The translations under genes and the position numbers were made by a program. 34,268 nt of DNA from Euryarchaeota archaeon UBA102 (GTDB lineage: Archaea; Thermoplasmatota; Poseidoniia; MGIII; CG-Epi1): NCBI GenBank assembly GCA_002509225.1, contig DAHL01000045.1, forward strand, positions 74,726-108,993. The letters run 5' to 3'. The notes under the pieces were generated by a model, which was given only the letters and a program-made list of their open reading frames with translations, had not been told where the DNA came from and made no database searches. The stretch's first letter is position 1. Every line of letters starts with the position of its first letter. This document shows positions 8,701 through 15,363 of this stretch, piece by piece.

Positions 8701-11152
8701 AGAAATAAAGGAGAATCTAAAAAAGATTAAAGATGGTAAAAAAAGAATTAAAAAAGAGATTATTGCTGAGTTGGAAAGTGCATATTTAATTAAACAACTT
8801 TCTGATGGAACGCCAATATATCGAGAACTCCCTGTAGAAAGTTCATATGAGAAATCTTTGGATTGGTTACTAAAAATGACTATAGGAAATAAAGGACCTA
8901 TGACTATGGAAGAGATAGCTATATTATTGAACATACCTGAAAAAATAGTTGAGCAGAGTTTATTTGAATTGGAAGAAGGGGGCACTATACAAGGTGGAGA
9001 TTTTACTTTAGGAAATCAAAAGACTCAATACTTACTAGCTGAAGATATAATATACCTAGAAGCTCAAACAAATAGCGACTTAGAAGTTGTAACTGAACGG
9101 AATTTGAGAATGTATCTTGATGAAAAAATGTTTAAGAAATATGATAATATTAAAGAATTTTTTAATGATTATGGAGAAATAAGTTCGGCACGTTATGCAT
9201 ACTATAGATTGAAAAGTGAAACATTGGAAGAATGGTGGGAATTAATTGAAAATGGCCAATTACTTCAAGGAAGATTTAGAGCTGGGAAGTTAAGTTATTG
9301 TCCGGTAAATAAGATAGGTATGTATCAAAAATTATACAAACGAGAAGTAAGAGGATCAATACAGAATGATATTTTAGAATTAATGAATTATAGTAAACCA
9401 CTAACTAAAACTGAAATAGCTAAACGGCTAGAAATGTCTACGGAAAAAATAGAGCCTGCTTTGAGAGATTTAGAAGAAAGTTTGCAAATACAAAGATATA
9501 TTAAAGAAAGAAATCGAAGCTTGTGGACGACACAGAATAAATATACTATTTTACCCGAATATGATTCTGATGAAAATGCAGCTGAAGAATTAGTATTACA
9601 AGTTATTGGAGCACTAGGTCCACTGCCATTATTAGAAATAAGAAGAGAAACTGGATTACCACTAACGAGTTTAAAGAATATAATAGAAAATAAACAAAAT
9701 GAAGGTGTAGTATCTAAAATTGTTGTTGCTAGTTCTACTAGGCAATTTATGTATGCTATGTCTAAAGAGATTGCAAAAATAAATAAAGAAAAGAAAAAAA
9801 TTACGACTAGGGTACTTGGGTGGAGAGACCCATATATGATTCATGTTAAGAAAGAAGCGTATGCGAAATATGGAGAAGAATGGACCCACCCCATAATACG
9901 TGGAGGGGATTTAATTGGTTATCTAGAAGCGTGGCCTATGTCTGGACTTTTAGACATTAGAGAAGTAGTTCTAGATGATTGGGAAATATTAGAAGAAGTG
10001 ATTCATGCTATTGGAGAACATGCAGGATATTTGAAGGAATTTCATAATGATTTAATAAGAATAAAAATAATAGATGGGAAAGAAATTGAAGAAGTACCGA
10101 CAAAAATCATAAATATTTTAATAGAAAATGGATATAGTAAGATAAGAAATTGGTTAGTTAGTGGACCGATAATAGATGTTGAATTTAGTGAAGATGAAGT
10201 TAATGGATATTTATTATGGAATCAGCACATACATCCAGAAAATAGATTTAAAACCGCAAAAGAAGTTTTCTCGAAATTTGGAGGTGTTAGGTCTGAATTT
10301 GAATTATCCCTAAGAGTGAGTGGGAAGTGGTCACATCCGAAAGATTACAGTGATGAAATGGAAATAGTAAGAGGAAATATGATACCATCATATTCAACAT
10401 ATTGTACATTGGAAGATGCGATGATTTATCGTGATGCACGTGATATTTCTAAAGAAGACGGAGATGAAATAATAATAACCCATGCAAATTCAAAAGATGG
10501 ACTTCCAAAAGATGAATTGATGAAAAGAAGTGGGTTGGATCCTGTTACATTTAAATCTAGAATAGACCGATTATACAGAAGTCTGCATATTGTTAGAACG
10601 CCTCGAGGATATTACAGAGCTTTGCCTACAGAAAGAGTTATGGATAGAGAAGAAGCTCGATATTTTATTGTTCGAAGAATTGTAGAAAATTATGGAATGG
10701 TATCGGCAGAAAATTTAGGACATGTGTTAAAGGGTGAAATGCCTATGTCTGAGATAAGAAGTATTTTGTATCGTTTAGTAAAAGAAGAAAAATTAACGAA
10801 AGGATTTATGTGGAAAGATAATGAAATGCTTGTATGGTGTCTTAAGAAAGATCTAGAAAAAATTAAAGGAAAGGATTTCAAAGGAAGTTTCATACTGCAT
10901 GCAACCGATAGATTATCACAATATTTATCAGAGAATATTAAACAGAAATATGGATTAGGTACGTGTCACAGTGTTTTCAATGGATCTAAATGTACTGGAG
11001 TTTTCAAAGTACAAAGAAGTGGAAAGGAAATGACTGTTACGCACTTCATAGGTGAAAGACATGAAAGATATGTAATAGAGGCGTGGGCTAGACAATTGCA
11101 TTTTGGCTTGGAATGGAATTTAAAACATGAAGAAAGTGTCGAAATTAGTTAA
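5765..11152 (+). CDS. lhr: Large Lhr-type ATP-dependent helicase (extended form)
   Basis: A superfamily 2 helicase of 1795 residues. The RecA-like core has Walker A SPTGSGKT (61-68), DEIH (186-189), LSAT near 223 and QRIGRAGH near 380. A winged-helix and DEAD_assoc/Lhr region follows to about residue 870, with FHFPFGRR and FRHCANRSFM. About 925 further residues contain several winged-helix-like segments and a C-terminal part that resembles the AlkZ-like HTH_42 fold found in bacterial Lhr C-terminal domains. Lhr proteins unwind DNA or RNA:DNA in repair; E. coli Lhr has a reported uracil-DNA glycosylase activity in this C-terminal region. The GTG at 5765 lies 24 nt after a TATA-like box (AGATAAAAC); ATG at 5786 is an alternative. 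The stop overlaps the convergent TatD-like gene by 8 nt. Confidence 0.93.
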   Translation: MTNANDSMVKYIDNKHKKHEVLEDFNIAISEWFDEKFEELTPPQSYAVPIIKRKENVLVSSPTGSGKTLTAFLSIINDLYEEHEKGGLEDGIHAIYISPLKALANDINRNLKDPLAEIEELAANRDYDVPKIQVGVRSGDTTVSERAKMSRKPPHILITTPESLGLLISSTKFKEHMRKLRYIIIDEIHDIANNKRGTHLSLSIERLNALIEKEPTRIGLSATQAPIETIANFLGGYEQRKPRPVNIVDIKERKKLDLKVISPVDDLTEVSAEIVRKKMYDRLAELVKDHRTTLIFTNTRAATESVGLELKQRDLEKVAAHHGSLSKEIRLEVEQELKEGKMDAVVTSTSLELGIDIGFVDLVVQIGSPKSIAKGLQRIGRAGHAIRQISKGRLLVCDPDDLIECAVLVKSAHDGIIDRVSIPECPKDVLAQCIVGMSLEKEWNINEAFEVIKGSYPYRNIEREEYMEIIDFLGSERMSEHGIYPKIWLDVEEKTFGVKRGTRQIYNMNIGTIPQEINYRVVLEGRGTNIGNLSEKFVEKLNRNDIFVLGGRTYQYIQTEGTRVNVKDGLGRKPTIPSWSGETLPRSFDLSEAVGRFRGEISNKIEEGSDTEEEDDELEKWLSGKYRLDVGSSKTIISHLREQKRMCKFIPSNKKLMLEGYIDNRNRKCIIFHFPFGRRVNEAMSHAFAYELGRKMESNIGVTMNDDSFMLTMPKGIEIKEVEKLVKNCELETTVRRSINKSEIFAQRFRHCANRSFMVLKNYKGREISLPRQQLRTSQVLEALNDIETFPILDETYREIMYDAFDLKNAQNIIVELKKGEREIEIRDYSITPTPFAHGVILAGLTDIVLMEDRSALLRELHDMVLQKVVEKDGKAKARFDKNMVESYFNEKKPSITEEKSLIEAIKTCGGIELFGSGENLVYKISEIKPTEIKEICEKAINEGILESVWTGKKEITFTTPENVSKYRTIYAKTKKMNKEIKENLKKIKDGKKRIKKEIIAELESAYLIKQLSDGTPIYRELPVESSYEKSLDWLLKMTIGNKGPMTMEEIAILLNIPEKIVEQSLFELEEGGTIQGGDFTLGNQKTQYLLAEDIIYLEAQTNSDLEVVTERNLRMYLDEKMFKKYDNIKEFFNDYGEISSARYAYYRLKSETLEEWWELIENGQLLQGRFRAGKLSYCPVNKIGMYQKLYKREVRGSIQNDILELMNYSKPLTKTEIAKRLEMSTEKIEPALRDLEESLQIQRYIKERNRSLWTTQNKYTILPEYDSDENAAEELVLQVIGALGPLPLLEIRRETGLPLTSLKNIIENKQNEGVVSKIVVASSTRQFMYAMSKEIAKINKEKKKITTRVLGWRDPYMIHVKKEAYAKYGEEWTHPIIRGGDLIGYLEAWPMSGLLDIREVVLDDWEILEEVIHAIGEHAGYLKEFHNDLIRIKIIDGKEIEEVPTKIINILIENGYSKIRNWLVSGPIIDVEFSEDEVNGYLLWNQHIHPENRFKTAKEVFSKFGGVRSEFELSLRVSGKWSHPKDYSDEMEIVRGNMIPSYSTYCTLEDAMIYRDARDISKEDGDEIIITHANSKDGLPKDELMKRSGLDPVTFKSRIDRLYRSLHIVRTPRGYYRALPTERVMDREEARYFIVRRIVENYGMVSAENLGHVLKGEMPMSEIRSILYRLVKEEKLTKGFMWKDNEMLVWCLKKDLEKIKGKDFKGSFILHATDRLSQYLSENIKQKYGLGTCHSVFNGSKCTGVFKVQRSGKEMTVTHFIGERHERYVIEAWARQLHFGLEWNLKHEESVEIS

Positions 11153-11963
11153 AAGATTTGTAAATTGAATCTGGTAGTGATTCGTGTATTTGATATGCCA
11201 TATCTTCATTTATGAGATTATTTTCGAGGCTGATTTTAGTCCGCTTGGGCACTGTTTTTGGACCTAAAACAGCCCCTGGTCTATTTGGATCATCTAAATA
11301 ATCTGTTTCCATCATAAATGGTAAATTGAATTGAGCAGAAGTGTTTATATTGGATTTCGATGCTAAGATTGAAACTTGTAAATCGTAGTTTTGTTCTAAA
11401 GCAGCAGGCCCCCCATAATGTTTAACGAGTCTGTCCTTTGGAAAAGAAACTTTATCAGCTATTGAAGATAAATCCTTCATTACAGAAGAATCTGCAGATT
11501 CGGTGTGAAGTACTACAGCGGCATCCACATCCTTTGCTATTTGAAGTGATTTAGATAGCGTTTCATTAGAAAAATTCCATACATCAGTTTCAACTGGAAA
11601 ATGTGGGCGACCTAGTTCGCCTAAACCTACTAACTTGTTTTCAGAAACTAATTTGGAACAATGAGATACGCAATCTAAATATATTTCTTGTGCTTTTTCG
11701 AAAGATGATTTTTCAGACAGTTTCAAAAGCTCAAGGGGGTGTGGTGCTGCAACGACTGCGACTTTGGCACCTTCTTCTCTAGCTTTTTTAGCTAAGACAA
11801 ATGTTGTGTTTATATCTTCTATAAAACCATCTAAAGTAGACCAATATGAGTATGGTTTATGAACTAAAACTAAGCGTGTTCCACCAGCTTTTATAAAATC
11901 GCGAACGGCTAAATTTTGCCTGCCTCTTGGATCCAAATGGAAATGATTATCAGTTATATCCAC
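11145..11963 (-). CDS. TatD-like metal-dependent hydrolase (TIM barrel)
   Basis: A cytoplasmic metal-dependent hydrolase of the TatD/amidohydrolase superfamily, close in style to the archaeal COG1099 group. All expected metal ligands are visible: HxH in DNHFHLD at the N-terminus, Glu in GLGELGRPHF, His in VVLHTES, His in LVKHYG, and Asp in METDYLDD. The substrate is unknown; relatives are nucleases or other hydrolases. The frame extends to an ATG at 12041, but that would put the TATA-like box at 11986-11999 inside the gene and nearly collide with the divergent gene. I therefore prefer the GTG at 11963, which puts the first Asp-Ile-Thr-Asp-Asn-His right at the N-terminus as in relatives. Confidence 0.88.
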   Translation of the reverse strand: MDITDNHFHLDPRGRQNLAVRDFIKAGGTRLVLVHKPYSYWSTLDGFIEDINTTFVLAKKAREEGAKVAVVAAPHPLELLKLSEKSSFEKAQEIYLDCVSHCSKLVSENKLVGLGELGRPHFPVETDVWNFSNETLSKSLQIAKDVDAAVVLHTESADSSVMKDLSSIADKVSFPKDRLVKHYGGPAALEQNYDLQVSILASKSNINTSAQFNLPFMMETDYLDDPNRPGAVLGPKTVPKRTKISLENNLINEDMAYQIHESLPDSIYKSFN

Positions 11964-11984
11964 ACAAGTAGATGGCGATGATAT

Positions 11985-11999
11985 GATTAATATATATCT
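11985..11999. promoter_or_regulatory. AT-rich TATA-like element between divergent genes
   Basis: TTAATATATAT and its complement form an AT-rich, nearly symmetrical box. It lies about 29 nt upstream of the minus-strand GTG at 11963, fitting a leaderless transcript, and about 60 nt upstream of the plus-strand ATG at 12054. A second candidate for the plus strand (GATTAAAAC) is at 12009-12017. Confidence 0.45.
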
Positions 12000-12053
12000 G
12001 GCGGTAAGGATTAAAACATGGCTAGGGTGAGTCAGTAGCAAAAAGTGAGTGAT

Positions 12054-14138
12054 ATGAAGTTTAGAGCCTCTTTGATAATTGCACTTTTACTAATTGGATT
12101 TTTTCCAATTGTAGATAATACTAGTGCGGAATCTGCATATGAATTTGACATTATGGGACAGAGTGAAGTACATGTGGGGCCCGGTGGTAAAGGATATGTT
12201 AATTTTAAATTAAATAATGAGGCCAATACACAAAATGGAAATTTCAAATTTGAAGTAAATGTAGCCAATAGAGATGCACTCATAGACCAAGGAATTAACC
12301 TATATTGGGCACACACGGGAGATAATGGAGGATCAGATATATCTGCTCAGAATAAAACTGAATTTACTAGACAAATTGCAGCAACGCTTACGGTTAGACA
12401 CATAAATTTGACTATTGAGGGATTAGACAATGCAGAACCCGACAATATTGAATTAGAAATTATAGCAACACATACAGACCAAGAAGAACCTGAAGATGGC
12501 CCTTATAGTGAATGGATAACTATAGTTATTGATGAAACATATGGGATTGAATTATCGATGGCACAAGGAAGTGTTATTGAAGCAGATGGGAATGGATCTG
12601 TCGATAAGAACTCGCATACAGTGTATATGGTGAAAGTGAAGAATACAGGAAATGCGGATGACGATGTAGCTTTAGAACTACAGGATTATGAATGGGAATC
12701 TGGCATATCTCCTGAAGGTACTGGTGGAATAGGTGGTGAAAGTTATGGAGTGGAATTGGACGCTTTTGAAAGTGTAGTAGTGCAAATTAAAGTTAGCACT
12801 ATGGAAGAAAATGTTGAGTTTGGAGAGCATGATAACTTGACTTTAATTGCTACTTCAGGGAACAATGAAGATATAATAACAAATATGAGTTTTACTACAG
12901 TAGTGCGCGTTCGTGGTGGTTTAGATTTAGATGTAAGTCCTACTACAATTGAGAGAGAACCTAGAGATGATGGATCTTTTGCACCTGTTAATTTTAATTT
13001 TGATATTTTCAATAAATGGTCCGAAGAAGTGACTGTTGAATTGGTCGTAAGTGATATCCCAATAGGTTGGAACACGCCTGAAGATCAAAGTATTACTGTA
13101 CAGGAATTTATGGAAGAATCTGTAACTATGACAATAACACCACAAGAAGATACTGTTCCAGGAAGTTATAGTATTAAATTCAATGCGAGTGTAAGTGGAG
13201 AGAGTGATACGAATTCCGCTGAAATAAGTGCAACGATTGTGGTTGAAGGAGATTACAATATTTATCTATCAACAACAACCAGTGAAATATTGATAAGTGC
13301 GAATAAGAATGAAGCCCTGCAATCATACGTAAAAGTTGAAAATCGGGGAGGCTCTACAGACATAGTTTCATTTTCATACATTCCTGGTTCTGGATGGGAT
13401 AGTAACACTTGGACTATTGAATTTCCATCTGGAGATATATCATTGGAAGCTGGTGAAGAGAAATGGGTGAATATTATTGTTCGAGCTCCTGAAGGATCTG
13501 AAAATATGGAAGCAGGAATTACAATTGTAGCGACATCTTTGGGTTCACAAGGAAGTTTCAAATCAGAAACGACTATTGATTTTAGAGTGTCGTCAGGATT
13601 AACAGATGAGACCCCTGAAGAGACTACAATAGGTAGTTCAAATTATCCTGGTTGGTTGCCATTGGTCATAGTAGGTACAGTTCTCTTAGCAGGATTAGGT
13701 GGTGCTTCTGTTTATTTCCTAAAACAGAAATCGAAAACTGCTGCTAGTCAATTTAATCAAGGAGTGCCCGAACAGACAGATTTGGCACCTAGTTCTGGAG
13801 ATGAATGGGGAGATATGCAAACAGATTATGATTCTGGAGCGGCTACCCCTCCAGTGGATATGCCTGACGAAAGTGGAGTGACAGTGAATTGTAGTGGATG
13901 TCAAACTCCTTTAAATATTACTGATCCAAGAAGGCCGATATCTGTACAGTGCCCATCATGTGCAGCCACTATAACTCTAGAAGATGAACAAGTGGCACCA
14001 GCACCAGAGACACCAGCTCCTGAACAAGGAGTGACTGTGGCGTGTCCAACTTGTCAAACACAACTTATGGTTAGCGATCCAACGAGACCAATAACTGTAG
14101 CTTGCCCTGGATGCCAAACGCAACTTAGATTGGATTAA
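12054..14138 (+). CDS. Secreted membrane-anchored Ig-like repeat protein with two cytoplasmic zinc ribbons
   Basis: No specific function recognised. It has an N-terminal signal peptide (MKFRASLIIALLLIGFFP, with cleavage likely after TSA near residue 25). Next come about 500 acidic, Asn/Thr-rich residues of repeated beta-sandwich domains resembling NEW3/CARDB (COG1470-like) modules, then one transmembrane helix (about 533-556, LVIVGTVLLAGLGGASVYFL). The cytoplasmic tail is acidic and Pro-rich and carries two zinc ribbons, NCSGC...QCPSC (about 611-637) and ACPTC...ACPGC (about 661-688). The ATG at 12054 gives a normal signal peptide; a GTG at 12045 adds three residues. The body must be extracellular and the ribbons inside. 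It ends 1 nt before tRNA-Gly. Confidence 0.85.
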   Translation: MKFRASLIIALLLIGFFPIVDNTSAESAYEFDIMGQSEVHVGPGGKGYVNFKLNNEANTQNGNFKFEVNVANRDALIDQGINLYWAHTGDNGGSDISAQNKTEFTRQIAATLTVRHINLTIEGLDNAEPDNIELEIIATHTDQEEPEDGPYSEWITIVIDETYGIELSMAQGSVIEADGNGSVDKNSHTVYMVKVKNTGNADDDVALELQDYEWESGISPEGTGGIGGESYGVELDAFESVVVQIKVSTMEENVEFGEHDNLTLIATSGNNEDIITNMSFTTVVRVRGGLDLDVSPTTIEREPRDDGSFAPVNFNFDIFNKWSEEVTVELVVSDIPIGWNTPEDQSITVQEFMEESVTMTITPQEDTVPGSYSIKFNASVSGESDTNSAEISATIVVEGDYNIYLSTTTSEILISANKNEALQSYVKVENRGGSTDIVSFSYIPGSGWDSNTWTIEFPSGDISLEAGEEKWVNIIVRAPEGSENMEAGITIVATSLGSQGSFKSETTIDFRVSSGLTDETPEETTIGSSNYPGWLPLVIVGTVLLAGLGGASVYFLKQKSKTAASQFNQGVPEQTDLAPSSGDEWGDMQTDYDSGAATPPVDMPDESGVTVNCSGCQTPLNITDPRRPISVQCPSCAATITLEDEQVAPAPETPAPEQGVTVACPTCQTQLMVSDPTRPITVACPGCQTQLRLD

Positions 14139-14139
14139 A

Positions 14140-14215
14140 GCAGGCGTGGTCTAGTCTGGCATGACTAGGGGTTTCCAACCCCTCAACCTGGGTTCAAATC
14201 CCAGCGCCTGCACCA
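14140..14215 (+). tRNA. tRNA-Gly (anticodon TCC)
   Basis: Cloverleaf with acceptor stem GCAGGCG/CGCCTGC, anticodon stem AGGGG/CCCCT with loop TTTCCAA giving anticodon TCC, a 4-nt variable loop (CAAC), and T-arm CTGGG TTCAAAT CCCAG. The discriminator is A and CCA is encoded (14213-14215). The D-stem has three good pairs. No intron. It starts one base after the stop of the preceding gene. Confidence 0.95.
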
Positions 14216-14262
14216 AAATTGCATAAAAAATCGAGATGGGTGAATGTTAAATATGAGTAAAT

Positions 14263-15363
14263 ATGAAACTACATATGAGAGGTAGCTTTGCTATACTTGT
14301 TGGACTTATGATTTTTACTGCTGGATGTATAGACGAAGAAAAACCTGCTAACAAGCCTCCTGAAGCAGAAATAAGTATAGCGGGAGGGAATGGACCTTTT
14401 GAGACCAATACTGAAATACAATTTTCTGGTGAAGGCTCTACTGACGAAGACGGAGATACTTTGGAGTATTGGTGGGATTTTGATCCAAATGAAGATGCTA
14501 ATGGAAATGGTATAACAAATGATGATCGAGATAGAGTTGGAAAAAATGTTGTATGGACTTATTATGATGAAAGTGTTTATGTTGTAAGACTTACAGTGAG
14601 CGATGGAATTGATCAAGATTCAGTAGATAAGACAATTACTGTAAATGAGCCTGAAAACTCACCTGTTGCAGTAGTGGATTCGTTAGATGGAACTGACCGT
14701 GGTATAGCACACCCCAATGACCCATTTAGTATTGAATTTACAGCAGAAGAGTCCACATCGGGCGATGGAGAAATAATAAAATATGAATGGGATTTTTCAT
14801 ATGAATCTAGCGATGGATTTCAAAGTGAAGAAGAAACCCAAACACCAGAAATTGAGTATGGATTTGTAGAAGGGGGGGTTTATTGGGTATATCTAAAAAT
14901 TACCAACGACCAAGGTGAAACAGATACAACGGGTAGTCGTGATGCAATTAAAATATATGTAAACTATAATGCAACGATAGAGGGAGAAGTCAAAGATACG
15001 GATGGAGATAATGATCCAGAATATGCTATGCCCGTCAACAGTTGGGGGGTTCAAAAAGTAGAGGTGACTTTGAAATATAATGCAGGAAATTCACATGGAA
15101 ATGATTTAGATATTTGGCTTTACTTCCCTAATGGAACTGCATGCGGAACTGAAGAAGAGGATGAGGGGATTTGTTATTGGGAAAATCATGATGAAGAGAA
15201 TACGACACAAATATATCATTTGAAGATTGATTATTGGATGGGAAAATTTGATGATGAAGAAGAGTTGGGTGAATGGACTATAGAAATTAGACACGAAAGA
15301 TCGACATGGGCAACAGAAGTTCCCTTTGAGCTTTGGTTTGATATATATTATTATGAAGACTGA
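14263..15363 (+). CDS. PKD-domain lipoprotein
   Basis: An exported lipoprotein of unknown role. A short basic N-terminus and hydrophobic stretch lead to a lipobox, TAGC, with lipidated Cys22. Two PKD-type Ig-like domains follow, recognisable from DEDGDTLEYWWDFD and from GEIIKYEWDFSYES, each with a later Val-Tyr/Thr strand. The C-terminal region (about 240-366) carries WTIEIRHERS and resembles a P-domain-like or pre-peptidase beta sandwich; this last point is uncertain. The protein is strongly acidic, as expected for an extracellular protein of a marine archaeon. The 3' end overlaps the convergent gene by 13 nt. An in-frame ATG at 14275 is an alternative start. Confidence 0.85.
   Translation: MKLHMRGSFAILVGLMIFTAGCIDEEKPANKPPEAEISIAGGNGPFETNTEIQFSGEGSTDEDGDTLEYWWDFDPNEDANGNGITNDDRDRVGKNVVWTYYDESVYVVRLTVSDGIDQDSVDKTITVNEPENSPVAVVDSLDGTDRGIAHPNDPFSIEFTAEESTSGDGEIIKYEWDFSYESSDGFQSEEETQTPEIEYGFVEGGVYWVYLKITNDQGETDTTGSRDAIKIYVNYNATIEGEVKDTDGDNDPEYAMPVNSWGVQKVEVTLKYNAGNSHGNDLDIWLYFPNGTACGTEEEDEGICYWENHDEENTTQIYHLKIDYWMGKFDDEEELGEWTIEIRHERSTWATEVPFELWFDIYYYED

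Noticed and set aside
11964..12041. Start of the TatD-like gene at the upstream ATG 12041
   Set aside because: It would add a poorly matching 26-residue tail over a TATA-like box and almost meet the divergent start. The GTG at 11963 fits the family and promoter spacing better.
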